Shown: piece after piece, positions 42,254 to 51,084 of the stretch
Layout: every line of letters starts with the position of its first letter
How positions within the stretch are numbered: position 1 is the first letter of the stretch
NCBI GenBank assembly: GCA_018475625.1
Contig: JAAKEZ010000006.1
Coordinates: forward strand, 62,001-126,000
Length of the DNA: 64,000 nucleotides
From: Candidatus Bathyarchaeota archaeon A05DMB-2
GTDB taxonomy: Archaea > Thermoproteota > Bathyarchaeia > Bathyarchaeales > Bathycorpusculaceae
Direction: 5' to 3'
Position numbers and translations under genes: made by a program
Notes under the pieces: generated by a model
What the model was told of the DNA's origin: nothing
What the model saw: the letters and a program-made list of their open reading frames with translations, nothing else
Databases searched by the model: none

Positions 42254-42529
42254 TTATCTGCTGGATCTGCGCACCATCAACGTTTGAACTTGGCTTACTC
42301 CCTCTATCTTCCCTAGCTCGCCCTCAAACTCGTCCACGATACCCGTCTTGTCCTCGGGGAACCGCACCTGAACCAGAAGAGCCTTCAACCCAAATGCTAT
42401 GGGTTCCTCACCGTATCCTTCAAGGGAAGCGAACTGGGGCAAACAAGCCTCAATCTTCTTCTTGAGGGGATCAAAAGTTTCCATTATGTCTTCAGGAAAA
42501 ACCTTGTAAGTGACAATAACACTGCCCAT
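42254..42529 (-). CDS. ef1b: Translation elongation factor aEF-1beta
   Basis: Guanine-nucleotide exchange factor for EF-1alpha, 91 residues, the normal archaeal size. MGSVIVTYKVFPEDIMETFD and the later EEPIAFGLKALLVQVRFPED are typical. ATG 42529 has GGAGGG 7 bases upstream; the frame opening at 42613 overlaps the zinc-ribbon gene. The C-terminus (VQTLMVRRSSR) is slightly unusual; its last bases join the pseudogene frame. Confidence 0.92.
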   Translation of the reverse strand: MGSVIVTYKVFPEDIMETFDPLKKKIEACLPQFASLEGYGEEPIAFGLKALLVQVRFPEDKTGIVDEFEGELGKIEGVSQVQTLMVRRSSR

Positions 42530-42548
42530 ACCTAAATCCCTCCAGCTT

Positions 42549-42740
42549 TTACGGTCCAGTGAAACCGCATTTTGGACACTTGTAAGTGCGACCGAACCTC
42601 CTGCATTTCCCACAGCGCTTTATCTGTATCTCACCGCAATTCGGGCAGAGAAACTTGGTTGCCTCGACTCCCGGCGGAATCGGTTTGCCGCAACTTGTGC
42701 ACGTGACTAAGGATAAGTTTTCTGATTTTTCAGACATCAT
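42549..42740 (-). CDS. Zinc-ribbon RNA-binding protein (DUF1610-type) upstream of aEF-1beta
   Basis: 63 residues with four CxxC knuckles: [31 protein letters not shown] and CPKCGFTGP. This double zinc ribbon is the small archaeal protein usually encoded directly before aEF-1beta; here 19 bases separate them. Zn-dependent RNA or ribosome binding is assumed. ATG 42740 or 42737 are both possible. Confidence 0.88.
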   Translation of the reverse strand: MMSEKSENLSLVTCTSCGKPIPPGVEATKFLCPNCGEIQIKRCGKCRRFGRTYKCPKCGFTGP

Positions 42741-42872
42741 GGGTTCACATCCGTGACGCGGTTTGTAATTGTAAGCCTTCCTTATATCTTCTATGCTCAC
42801 CAACCACAAAAACCCAGAGCCAACAATATACACCCGCCTATTTGGAGCCTAATGGCGATTCTATGCAGAAAC

Positions 42873-42888
42873 TTATAGAGGGGGGTAT
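42873..42888 (+). repeat. 16-bp G-run motif, copy 2
   Basis: TTATAGAGGGGGGTAT, followed by CGC; identical to 27124-27139. It lies in the 254-base gap between the zinc-ribbon gene and the dehydrogenase gene, with a 19-bp palindrome about 55 bases downstream. Confidence 0.5.
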
Positions 42889-42943
42889 CGCTATTGGCGC
42901 CGAAACAGCTCAAACCATGCTGAAACCAGCAGAGTGGAGGGGA

Positions 42944-42962
42944 CTGTCCGCTGAGCGGACAG
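42944..42962. repeat. 19-bp palindrome
   Basis: CTGTCCGCT-G-AGCGGACAG, two perfect 9-bp arms around one base. It lies between the 5' end of the zinc-ribbon gene and the 3' end of the dehydrogenase gene. It could be an operator or the hairpin of a small RNA. A run of six T (43076-43082 region, plus strand) follows about 110 bases later. Confidence 0.55.
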
Positions 42963-43087
42963 CGTCATACTAGCTCCTTTAAATAATGGGTATAGACGAT
43001 CACCTATCCATTCAGCCTGCATCGGTGGCTCATGGACGCCCAACAGGCGAACACTCCGCTCAAAGAAAACCAGGCTCTTTTTTGAAG

Positions 43088-44116
43088 TTAAGTTTTGTTC
43101 GGTTCAAGAATTACCTTCAAGGATTCACCTGCTTCCGCCATCAGCCTGAATCCTTCCGCCGCCTGCTGCAAACTGAGCCTGTGCGTTATCATGTCTTTCA
43201 CGTTCAATTTTTTCTGTGCCAGAATCGCCAATGACTCTGCCAAATCGTTCGATGCTGCACCGTAACTGGTTCTCAGCGTCACCTCGTTCCTCCAGAACCG
43301 CGTTATAGGCAACGGAATCCTGACTGTTGGGTCTGGCACAGCGAAGAACAGTATGGTTCCGCCTTTGTCCACGCACTCCAACGCCGTCAAAGCTGCTTGC
43401 GCGGCACCGGTGCAAACAATAACTTGGTCAGCCAACCGCCCATCGTTAACTTCCTTCAACTTTTCAGGCAAATTCTCCTTCGCGTCAATCACAAAGTCCG
43501 CGCCAAACCGTTCAGCCATCCTCAACCTGTAGGGATTCAAATCCGCAACCACAACACGCCAGACACCCCGAAACCGCGCCAACTGAGCATGCAGCAGTCC
43601 AGCCACGCCACCACCGATGATCAACAGCGTATCATCTTTCCCAACTGACGCAAGCCGCTGACCACGAACCACACAAGCTAACGGTTCAATGAAAGTGCCC
43701 TCTTCAAAAGACATGTCCGAAGGCAACCTGTAAACCCCCTGCTTCACATTCAACCGCGGGACTCTAATGTATTCTGCGAAGCCACCTGGAAAATAATTCG
43801 AAGTATGCAACGTCTCGCAAGCCGTGTGGTGACCACGAAGGCAATAGTGGCACTTGCCACAGGGCACATGATGCGAAACAAATACGCGGTCACCCACCCT
43901 GAACGTTGCGACTTCGGCGCCTGTTTTTGCTATGACACCTGTTGCCTCGTGACCCAGAACCCTTGGAGCCTTCGGAACACGGTACCACTCTGTCACGTCA
44001 CTGCCGCAGATGCCGCTCGCCATCACCTTCAAAAGAAACTCGTCATCGCCGATTTCCGGAATCGGCATCTCTTGAATTCTAACGTCGCGGTTGTTATAGT
44101 AAACGGCTACTATCAT
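43088..44116 (-). CDS. Zinc-dependent MDR alcohol/polyol dehydrogenase
   Basis: 342 residues, medium-chain dehydrogenase. Catalytic zinc ligands: ASGICGSDVTEW and VLGHEATGVI; structural zinc cysteines in PCGKCHYCLRGHHTACE; NAD loop LLIIGGGVAGLLHAQLARF. It resembles threonine/sorbitol dehydrogenases; the substrate cannot be told. It lies 25 bases after the LsrF-like aldolase gene, so the two likely act on the same sugar-derived compound. Confidence 0.88.
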   Translation of the reverse strand: MIVAVYYNNRDVRIQEMPIPEIGDDEFLLKVMASGICGSDVTEWYRVPKAPRVLGHEATGVIAKTGAEVATFRVGDRVFVSHHVPCGKCHYCLRGHHTACETLHTSNYFPGGFAEYIRVPRLNVKQGVYRLPSDMSFEEGTFIEPLACVVRGQRLASVGKDDTLLIIGGGVAGLLHAQLARFRGVWRVVVADLNPYRLRMAERFGADFVIDAKENLPEKLKEVNDGRLADQVIVCTGAAQAALTALECVDKGGTILFFAVPDPTVRIPLPITRFWRNEVTLRTSYGAASNDLAESLAILAQKKLNVKDMITHRLSLQQAAEGFRLMAEAGESLKVILEPNKT

Positions 44117-44141
44117 TGGTTCACCAGAAACGCCTATGCAC

Positions 44142-44951
44142 CTAGACGGTTCCAGCTTTCACCTGTTCAAACAGGTTTTCGGCTTCTTCCGGCGTGTAAC
44201 CATCGTGAATTATGGCTCTAATCGCTCTTATTGCGGCAACTGGGTGGTCAGTTTGCCAGATGTTCCTACCTAAATTCACGCCTATAGCGCCTTTCTGCAT
44301 GCCGTCATAGACGAAGTCGAACACTTCGCGTTGGGTATCCACTTTTGGTCCGCCAGCTATAACCACAGGTACTGGGCAGCCCTCAACGACCTTGTCAAAT
44401 TTTTCTTGGCAGTAATAGGTTTTCACCACTCTGGCTCCGATTTCAGCTGCCACGCGGCAGCACAACGCCAAATAGCGTGCTTCACGCTTCTCAAGTTCCC
44501 TGCCGACAGCTGTAACAGCCATCACCGGTATCCCATAATCCTCACACTGATCCACCAGTCTCGCCAAGTTTGACAGACTCTGGTGCTCGTACTTGCTGCC
44601 CACGAAAATGGACATGGAAACAGCGCTTGCGTTGAGGCGTATAATTTCACGGATGGATGTTACCAAGTTTTCGTTGGCTAAATCCTCGCCGACAACGGTT
44701 GCCGCACCTGAGACACGCAGAATGATAGGCTTAGTCTTTGTAGGGTCAATGCAGTTTCGGAGCACGCCACGTGTCATCATCAACGCGTCAGCGTACTGCC
44801 ACAAAGGCTTTATGGTTTCGCCGGGTTTCTCCAGCTTATGTGTAGGTCCTTGGAAGTATCCGTGGTCAATCGGTAGGAAAAGTGCTTTGCCGTCAGCTTG
44901 AATTAGTTGAGCTAAACGATTTTTCATTCCCCAATCCAATTTATGTCTCAC
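44142..44951 (-). CDS. LsrF-like class I aldolase/thiolase
   Basis: 269 residues of the DhnA/LsrF group. It strongly resembles bacterial LsrF (3-hydroxy-5-phosphonooxypentane-2,4-dione thiolase) as I recall it: LDWGMKNRL, PIDHGYFQGPTHKLE, GSKYEHQSLSNLARLVDQ and the Schiff-base lysine in GARVVKTYYCQEKF, then CPVPVVIAGGPK. The GTG start at 44951 starts just before LDWGM. No other lsr genes are present, so an AI-2 role is unlikely; a pentulose- or aldol-type reaction coupled to the downstream dehydrogenase is a guess. Confidence 0.85.
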   Translation of the reverse strand: MRHKLDWGMKNRLAQLIQADGKALFLPIDHGYFQGPTHKLEKPGETIKPLWQYADALMMTRGVLRNCIDPTKTKPIILRVSGAATVVGEDLANENLVTSIREIIRLNASAVSMSIFVGSKYEHQSLSNLARLVDQCEDYGIPVMAVTAVGRELEKREARYLALCCRVAAEIGARVVKTYYCQEKFDKVVEGCPVPVVIAGGPKVDTQREVFDFVYDGMQKGAIGVNLGRNIWQTDHPVAAIRAIRAIIHDGYTPEEAENLFEQVKAGTV

Positions 44952-45113
44952 CGCGGAACCTTTGGATTCAGAATTAAATAAGCTTTTGTTTTAGCTGCAA
45001 AAATTTGCAGTTTTCGCAGATTATCGATGGCTCAGGCACTTAATCTTGCTTTCGAATAGTTTATCAATCTGATTCCAATCCGAATAAAGCATTGACTGCA
45101 GGGTTGATGGGTT

Positions 45114-46916
45114 TTGGAGTCGGTCTGCGCGTTAAGATGTCCTGTCTGCGGAATTGAAATAGACCCGGAAAATGTGGAAACCAGAATGCAGATGACATAC
45201 GACACCTTTGGAGGAAAAAAATACTGTTTCTGCAGTAAAAACTGCAGGCAGCACTTCATCGAAGACCCCAAAATCGCATACTTTTCCATGGAAATAGGAA
45301 TCGCTAATGATATCCCAACGTACAGTGGTGGACTAGGCGTTTTGGCAGGCGATATCGTGAAAGCAAGCGCAGACTTAAGGCTGCAGATGGTAGCGTTAAC
45401 ACTGGCAAGCAGAAAAGGCTACTTCAAGCAAAAAATTACCCCAAGCGGCGAACAACAGGAGTTCCCGGACGAATGGGATCCGTCTAAATCCTTGTTTTTG
45501 ATGCCAAAGACAGTCACTGTAATGATTGAGGGGCGTCAGGTGAAAATTCAGGCTTGGCTTTACGAGCACCAAAGCCCCACTGGTGGCATGGTTCCGATAC
45601 TTTTCTTGGACACCGATTTGAAGGAAAATGCGGCAGAGGACAGAGGCATCACAGATTATCTTTATGGTGGCGATAAGCGGTACAGGCTTAAGCAGGAGAT
45701 TGTTCTGGGAATAGGCGGAGTAAAACTTCTCAAAACATTAAATTTCAAAGTCAGGAAGTATCACATGAACGAAGGTCATTCTGCCCTATTAACTTTTGAA
45801 CTGTTAAAAGACAATAGTTTGGATTCTGAGAGAGTTAGGAACCTTTGTGTTTTTACAACGCACACGCCTATCGAAGCGGCGTTTGACCAGTTCTCGTATG
45901 ATTTGGTTGAGCAAGTTCTAGGCAACGATTATATGCTTTCAACATTGAAACAGTACGCTGGACCAGATAACCTGAACATGACTTATCTGGCTTTGAACTT
46001 AAGCAAGTACGTGAACGGCGTTTCCAAGTCCCACATGGAGTATTCAAGGAAGCTGTTTCCAGGGCACTACATAAGATCAGTGACAAACGGGGTTCACTCT
46101 TTCAGTTGGACCTGCCTTGATTTCAGAATGCTTTTTGACAAATACATTCCAGGCTGGGCAACCGAACCTGTTTTGCTCGTGAAAGCCATGGACATTCCGA
46201 ACCATGAGGTGTGGGGTGCTCATATGAGGGCTAAGATGAAGCTCATGGAGTTTGTCGAGAAAAAAGCAGGAGCGAAGTTAGACCCTGAGGTTTTGACGAT
46301 TGGTTTCGCCAGAAGAGCGACAGGTTACAAGAGGGCGACGTTGATTTTTTCTGACCTGCACAGGTTGTTGGATGTGAATAGACGAGGAAAGATCCAGATG
46401 GTGTTCGCTGGAAAAGCGCATCCTCGGGATGAAGATGGTAAGCGTATGATACGGGCGATTTATGATTACGCGCATCAGTTGAAGGACGAGATTAAAGTCG
46501 TTTATCTTGAAAACTATGATATGGAAATTGCTGGTAAGCTTACTTCGGGAGCGGATGTTTGGCTTAACACTCCTGTTCCGCCCATGGAAGCTTCCGGGAC
46601 AAGCGGGATGAAAGCAGCTCATAATGGTGTGGTGAACTTCAGCGTTCTGGACGGCTGGTGGCTGGAAGGGTGTGTTGAGGGCGTAACTGGCTGGTCAATC
46701 GGTCCACATCCCAAAGATTTTGTTACCGAATCGGAGAGGAAAGAGGTTGAACTGCATGACTTGTACAGTAAACTGGAGTACTTGATTGTTCCGACTTTTT
46801 ACGGCCAGAGGGATGCGTGGATAACTTTGATGAAGAACTCGATTGCCAGAATTGCTCATTACTTCCAAATTCAATGGGTCATGCGCAGATACATAACTGA
46901 AGCCTACATCATTTAG
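45114..46916 (+). CDS. YHS domain fused to alpha-glucan phosphorylase
   Basis: 600 residues. Residues 8-50 are a YHS metal-binding domain (RCPVCGIEIDPENVETRMQM, then FGGKKYCFCSKNCRQHF). Immediately after comes a GT35 phosphorylase: KIAYFSMEIGIANDIPTYSG, GLGVLAGDIVKASADL, YHMNEGHSALL and the PLP lysine in EASGTSGMKAAHNG. The enzyme releases glucose 1-phosphate from glycogen-like glucan. The usual N-terminal region of about 90 residues is replaced by YHS. TTG 45114 is the only start that keeps the first CPVC knuckle. A debranching enzyme gene lies at 61 kb. Confidence 0.9.
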   Translation: MESVCALRCPVCGIEIDPENVETRMQMTYDTFGGKKYCFCSKNCRQHFIEDPKIAYFSMEIGIANDIPTYSGGLGVLAGDIVKASADLRLQMVALTLASRKGYFKQKITPSGEQQEFPDEWDPSKSLFLMPKTVTVMIEGRQVKIQAWLYEHQSPTGGMVPILFLDTDLKENAAEDRGITDYLYGGDKRYRLKQEIVLGIGGVKLLKTLNFKVRKYHMNEGHSALLTFELLKDNSLDSERVRNLCVFTTHTPIEAAFDQFSYDLVEQVLGNDYMLSTLKQYAGPDNLNMTYLALNLSKYVNGVSKSHMEYSRKLFPGHYIRSVTNGVHSFSWTCLDFRMLFDKYIPGWATEPVLLVKAMDIPNHEVWGAHMRAKMKLMEFVEKKAGAKLDPEVLTIGFARRATGYKRATLIFSDLHRLLDVNRRGKIQMVFAGKAHPRDEDGKRMIRAIYDYAHQLKDEIKVVYLENYDMEIAGKLTSGADVWLNTPVPPMEASGTSGMKAAHNGVVNFSVLDGWWLEGCVEGVTGWSIGPHPKDFVTESERKEVELHDLYSKLEYLIVPTFYGQRDAWITLMKNSIARIAHYFQIQWVMRRYITEAYII

Positions 46917-46982
46917 ATTTGCCTCTTGAAACTTGCTAAACAATTTACTTTCATAAAATCCGAAGCGGGTGACGCAAAAAGA

Positions 46983-47213
46983 TTAACCCTGTTTTTCAGC
47001 GGTGTATTTTGGTTTAAGGATCAGATAACCTTTCTCTATAAGCCAATGATGGAACTGGTAGGTTGTGTAGCGGCATGCGGTGACGCATGTTTGTCTTAGT
47101 TTCTGGTATGCTTCCGATTTTTCCTCTAGCTTGTTCAGTTCCATCTGAACTGGGCATTTTACGTCTTTGCAGAATTCTCTGCGCTTGTACTCAATGAACC
47201 CTTCCAAGGGCAT
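46983..47213 (-). CDS. Small conserved protein with four cysteines
   Basis: 76 residues: FCKDVKCPVQMELNKLEEKS near the start, then LRQTCVTACRYTTYQFHHWL and GYLILKP. Two Cys pairs around a helical, charged middle suggest a metal or Fe-S site. I recall similar short archaeal proteins ending FHxWLIxKGYLIxxP, without a known function. It faces the phosphorylase gene (convergent). Confidence 0.6.
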   Translation of the reverse strand: MPLEGFIEYKRREFCKDVKCPVQMELNKLEEKSEAYQKLRQTCVTACRYTTYQFHHWLIEKGYLILKPKYTAEKQG

Positions 47214-47275
47214 TTCTCATCACGGCTACTTTTCAGCCTAAGTTAATAAGCATTATTGGTTACGTAAAAATGAGG

Positions 47276-47815
47276 TTATTCCACAAGCAGCTGATGCCAA
47301 AAATTTCTGCGCTTGTTAGCGAATAACCCTACGAAAAGAACAGCCATGAGTGCGTGTACCAGCAGAGACGCGTTTTCCACACCACCTAAGATTGGAACGA
47401 TTGGGCTTGGTGTTTCATTCACTGAAATGAAGGGCCAGAGAACCGGGTTGTCGATGTGATTCGTGACATCTAGTAACACATGGGAAAGACAGCCGAGAGT
47501 GCAGGAAAAGACAAGGCTAGGGGAGAATCGGCATTTTTCTTTAACCTTTAGCTCATCAACTGAGAAGACTGCACTTGTTAATTTGGGGTAGATTAGAACG
47601 GTTATGGCTATGGCGAGTGCGGTGCCAAGTGTAAAAGCGCCAAGTAGACTGTGCAGCACAAGCCTGTCTGAAACTTGTTTTCTGGATAGCAGAACTATGA
47701 AGGGGATTTCAAGGTCTGGCAACATCGAACCTACAATCAACCCTGGAAGTTTGAGTTTTCCTCCAAGTTTGTAGAAAACATAAGCAACAGGATAATGGAA
47801 AGGCGTAACGGGCAA
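47276..47815 (-). CDS. DUF4184 membrane protein
   Basis: 179 residues. MPVTPFHYPVAYVFYKLGG and LPGLIVGSMLPDLEIPFIVL are typical of DUF4184, a membrane family related to metal-dependent membrane hydrolases; the conserved His/Asp (FHYP, PDLE, HVLLDVTNHID) suggest metal binding. About four to five membrane helices. The TTG start at 47815 has GAGGTG 8 bases upstream, while the longer frame to 47992 runs into the thermosome promoter region. Confidence 0.75.
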   Translation of the reverse strand: MPVTPFHYPVAYVFYKLGGKLKLPGLIVGSMLPDLEIPFIVLLSRKQVSDRLVLHSLLGAFTLGTALAIAITVLIYPKLTSAVFSVDELKVKEKCRFSPSLVFSCTLGCLSHVLLDVTNHIDNPVLWPFISVNETPSPIVPILGGVENASLLVHALMAVLFVGLFANKRRNFWHQLLVE

Positions 47816-48045
47816 GCTTTCTACACCTCTTTGCCGTAGGGTTTGACGTGCTATGCATAAATGACTTGTGACGAAAAACAGGTGGCGCGAGGACTGACTG
47901 GCGTGAGCTATCGCACAATTTTTGTCTATAGTTCCCTTAAGGGAGGGGTAGTCCTCCTTAGCAGGAGAAGTCGCTCCGGTTCCAGTAAACAACCCCTTTT
48001 GAACCAGCAGGACAAATCCAACTTTACAGTTCTCTTTAAGGGTAA

Positions 48046-48058
48046 AAGTTTATATTTT
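48046..48058 (+). promoter_or_regulatory. TATA box for the thermosome gene
   Basis: AGTTTATATTTTC lies about 70 bases before ATG 48122. Transcription would begin near 48080, giving a leader of about 40 bases with GAGG as ribosome site. A palindromic CCCTTAAGGG (about 47935-47945) lies further upstream. Confidence 0.55.
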
Positions 48059-48121
48059 CGTTGGGTTTCTGCTTAATTCCGATTGAAAAAGGTTCTAACG
48101 GAAAAAAGCGAGGTTAACAAA

Positions 48122-49771
48122 ATGGCGTATTTAACAACAACGGGGTCAGGACAGCCAGTCCTAATCCTCAAAGAAGGCACAACGCGAAGCAGAGGAAAAG
48201 AAGCTCAGAGAAACAACATCATGGCAGCACGCGTAATCGGAGAAGTCCTCAAAACCACACTGGGACCACGCGGCATGGACAAAATGCTCATTGACAACCT
48301 CGGCGACATCACAATAACCAACGACGGCGCAGCCATCCTCAAAGAGATAGATGTGGAGCACCCAGCGGCAAAAATGATGGTTGAAATCGCCAAAACTCAG
48401 GACGACATGGTTGGCGACGGAACAACAACCGCCGTAGTTCTCGCAAGCGAACTGCTCAAGAAGGCTGAGGAATTGCTCGACCAGAATATCCACCCAACGA
48501 TACTCGTAAGCGGTTACCGGAAAGCAGCGCAGAAAGCCATCGAAATCATAGGCAAATCCGCCCAGCCAGTCGACATAGACGACAAGAAAACGCTCCTGAA
48601 AGTGGCTTTGACGTCCATGGGCAGCAAAGCCGTCGGCGCAGCACGCGAGCACTTGGCGCAAATCGCCATAGACACGGTGAAGCAGATTGCCGAGAAACGA
48701 GGAGACAAGATGATTGCAGACATAGACAACATCCAGCTGGTGAAGAAGACAGGCAAAAGTCTCCTTGAAACCCAGCTTGTACGTGGTATAATCGTTGACA
48801 AAGAAGTCGTTCATCCAGGCATGCCCAAGAAGAAAGAAAACGCGAAAATCGCCTTGCTCGACGCAGCCTTAGAAATCGAGAAAACCGAAATCAGCGCAGA
48901 AATCCGCATCCGCGACCCCGCACAAATGAAGGCTTTTCTAGATCAGGAAACCACCATGATGAAGGAAATGGTCGACAAGATCAAAGCTTCAAAAGCAGAT
49001 GTGGTCTTCTGCCAAAAAGGCATTGACGACATGGTTCAGCACTTCTTGGCGAAGGAAGGCATAATGGCTGCACGCCGCGTAAAACAATCCGACATGGAGA
49101 AACTTTCACGCGCCACAGGTGCCAGGATCGTTTCTGACCTTGAAGACCTGCAAGCTGAAGACCTCGGCACCGCGGGTTTGGTGGAGGAACGCAAAATCGG
49201 CGAGGACAAAATGATATTCGTCGAAAAATGCAAAGACCCCCGCAGCGTAGCCATACTTATCCGCGCTGGGCTCGAACGCATGGTGGATGAAGCCGAACGC
49301 GCCATGACTGATGCACTGTCAGTCGTCTCAGACGTCATCGAGAACAGCAAAATCGTCGCGGGTGGAGGAGCAGCTGAAATCGAAGTTGCCAAGGAACTCC
49401 GCAAGTACGCCACCAAAGTCGGTGGACGCGAGCAGCTGGCGATTGAAGCCTTCGCAGATGCGGTTGAGGTGATCCCTCGCACGCTAGCCGAAAACGCAGG
49501 CTTAGAGCCCATAGACATTCTCGTTGACTTGCGCAGCGCGCATGAGAAGGAAGACGGCAAATACACAGGCGTCAACGTTTTCACCGGCAAAACCCAGAAC
49601 AGCTTCGACGAAGGCGTCATCGAACCCATCGTAGTCAAGGAACAAGCCATAAAATCCGCCGCGGAATCCGCAGCCATGATACTCCGCATCGACGACGTAA
49701 TAACCGCGAAAGCGCCGAAAGGCGGTCCAGGGGGCGGAGCACCACCTGGCGGTCCTGAAGGCGAAGAATAA
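48122..49771 (+). CDS. ths: Thermosome subunit (group II chaperonin)
   Basis: 549 residues. ATP-site motifs [24 protein letters not shown] and [15 protein letters not shown] are intact, and [16 protein letters not shown] is in the C-terminal equatorial domain. The tail is Gly/Pro-rich ([18 protein letters not shown]). ATG 48122 has GAGGT 8 bases upstream. Only one subunit gene is seen; archaeal thermosomes often have two or three types, so others may lie elsewhere. Confidence 0.97.
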   Translation: MAYLTTTGSGQPVLILKEGTTRSRGKEAQRNNIMAARVIGEVLKTTLGPRGMDKMLIDNLGDITITNDGAAILKEIDVEHPAAKMMVEIAKTQDDMVGDGTTTAVVLASELLKKAEELLDQNIHPTILVSGYRKAAQKAIEIIGKSAQPVDIDDKKTLLKVALTSMGSKAVGAAREHLAQIAIDTVKQIAEKRGDKMIADIDNIQLVKKTGKSLLETQLVRGIIVDKEVVHPGMPKKKENAKIALLDAALEIEKTEISAEIRIRDPAQMKAFLDQETTMMKEMVDKIKASKADVVFCQKGIDDMVQHFLAKEGIMAARRVKQSDMEKLSRATGARIVSDLEDLQAEDLGTAGLVEERKIGEDKMIFVEKCKDPRSVAILIRAGLERMVDEAERAMTDALSVVSDVIENSKIVAGGGAAEIEVAKELRKYATKVGGREQLAIEAFADAVEVIPRTLAENAGLEPIDILVDLRSAHEKEDGKYTGVNVFTGKTQNSFDEGVIEPIVVKEQAIKSAAESAAMILRIDDVITAKAPKGGPGGGAPPGGPEGEE

Positions 49772-49775
49772 GCAT

Positions 49776-49816
49776 CTTTCTTTTTTTTACCACCATTTTT
49801 GTTTTGTAATTTGTTT
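49776..49816 (+). terminator. Oligo-T terminator after the thermosome gene
   Basis: Directly after the stop at 49771, the coding strand carries CTTTCTTTTTTTT and then further T-rich runs (TTTTTGTTTTG). Such T tracts end transcription in archaea without a hairpin. Confidence 0.6.
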
Positions 49817-49998
49817 TTGTAACTGTCTGTTGCTAATGGGTGCCATAAGTTTTAGATGTTGCAGACTGCTGTCTTTCGGCTTATGGTTTTTGGTTTGCCG
49901 TTGAGTATTTTTGGTGTTTTTGGGGTCGATAATCCTTTTTGCCGAGGGGAAAGTAAATTAATACAGACGAAAATGTGTATGTACTTTATGGTTGAAGG

Positions 49999-50076
49999 GC
50001 TCCGGTAGTATAGTCCGGTCAAGTATAACGGCCTCTCGAGCCGTGGACCCGGGTCCGAATCCCGGCCGGAGCACCA
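49999..50076 (+). tRNA. tRNA-Glu (CTC anticodon)
   Basis: A full cloverleaf folds: acceptor GCTCCGG/CCGGAGC, anticodon stem ACGGC/GCCGT with loop CTCTCGA (anticodon CTC), T-stem CCGGG/CCCGG with loop TCCGAAT, discriminator A. The 3' CCA is encoded. No intron. It is alone between thermosome and moaA. It reads GAG codons. Confidence 0.95.
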
Positions 50077-50143
50077 AAAACTCCATGCTATAGCCGCTGC
50101 AATCACGCCAAGCTTTTGTCGCACTTTTTAGGTTGCCACTTGC

Positions 50144-51082
50144 CTACTGGTTTTTGTTATAGGGTTCTCTTCGCTCGTTCACGCGAATAAAAAGTGCCCT
50201 TAACTCTTCGTCGCTCGCGCCTTGGCGCATGGGTGTCAGAAGGTCAACCAAGTTGTCGTTCCTCATGAGACAGGGCTTCAGTTTCCCGTCACTCGTCACT
50301 CGCAGTCTGGTGCAGTGCTGGCAAAACTCGCTGTTCTCGGTCGGATGCACCACCTCCACCGTCACGTCAGGAAGATGATAAACGTGGCGGTTGTGCATGA
50401 ACGGTCTGTTTTCCAGGCTGACCGCTTTCTGCCGCAACATCTCCTCATTTGCGTCCAGCAACTCATGGTACACTGAGAAATAAGCGTCGTCCACGTTCAC
50501 GGGGTCAAGCTCGATAAGCTGCAGAATGGTGCCAGTTTCCCGCGCAAAATCCATCATCTCAGGAACCGCATCACCGTTAACGCCTTTCAAAACCACCATG
50601 TTGAGTTTGACTGGGTAGAACCCTGCGGCGACGGCGGCTTTGACGCCATCCAAAGCATCTTCAATTCTTCCGCCAGTAAGCTTGTGATAAACCTCAGCGT
50701 CCAGAGTTGGTAGACTGATGTTCACGCGTTTCAGTCCGCACTGGCGAAGCTCTCTGGCTTGGAAGCCCAGCAAATTACCATTAGTCGTCAATGAAAGTTC
50801 TCTCAAGTTAGGTATGGCTGCTATGCCCGTGACGATTTCGCATAGGTCTTTCCGCATGAGCGGTTCTCCGCCGGTCAGCTTGATTCGATCGATGCCTAAG
50901 CTTATGGCGATTCGTGCGATGCGGGTAATTTCGTCCACGGTCATTTCTTCGGCTTTGCCTCTTGAGCACTGGCCGAGTTCTTCGCCTTCTTTGTGGCAGT
51001 AGTCGCAGCGAAGATTGCATCGCTGAGTAACCGCTATCCTCAGGTTGAGAAGGGGTCTACCGCATTTGTCTGTTAACACCAT
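50144..51082 (-). CDS. moaA: GTP 3',8-cyclase MoaA
   Basis: Radical SAM enzyme for the first step of molybdopterin synthesis, 312 residues. The SAM cluster is RCNLRCDYCHKEG; the second C-terminal cluster cysteines are in CQHCTRLRVTSDGKLKPC; KLTGGEPLMRKDL is the SAM-binding GGE motif. Start ATG 51082 is two bases after the moaB stop. The usual bacterial C-terminal GG is absent. Last gene of moaC-moaB-moaA. Confidence 0.95.
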   Translation of the reverse strand: MVLTDKCGRPLLNLRIAVTQRCNLRCDYCHKEGEELGQCSRGKAEEMTVDEITRIARIAISLGIDRIKLTGGEPLMRKDLCEIVTGIAAIPNLRELSLTTNGNLLGFQARELRQCGLKRVNISLPTLDAEVYHKLTGGRIEDALDGVKAAVAAGFYPVKLNMVVLKGVNGDAVPEMMDFARETGTILQLIELDPVNVDDAYFSVYHELLDANEEMLRQKAVSLENRPFMHNRHVYHLPDVTVEVVHPTENSEFCQHCTRLRVTSDGKLKPCLMRNDNLVDLLTPMRQGASDEELRALFIRVNERREPYNKNQ

Positions 51083-51084
51083 CG

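Noticed and set aside
42205-42465. Plus-strand frame opposite aEF-1beta
   Set aside because: Antisense to aEF-1beta and pseudogene; no domain.
47930-48010. tRNA-like or riboswitch-like fold upstream of the thermosome
   Set aside because: Short inverted repeats are present (CCCTTAAGGG, TCCT/AGGA) but no cloverleaf or known archaeal riboswitch can be folded.
48161-48814. Minus-strand frame of 217 residues inside the thermosome gene
   Set aside because: Antisense shadow of a highly conserved gene with no recognisable domain.
49036-49689. Second minus-strand frame inside the thermosome gene
   Set aside because: Ser/Ala-rich shadow of strongly biased codons, no start context or domain.
49852-50124. 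Minus-strand frame across the tRNA-Glu
   Set aside because: It covers a tRNA gene, which is certain; the translation is chance.
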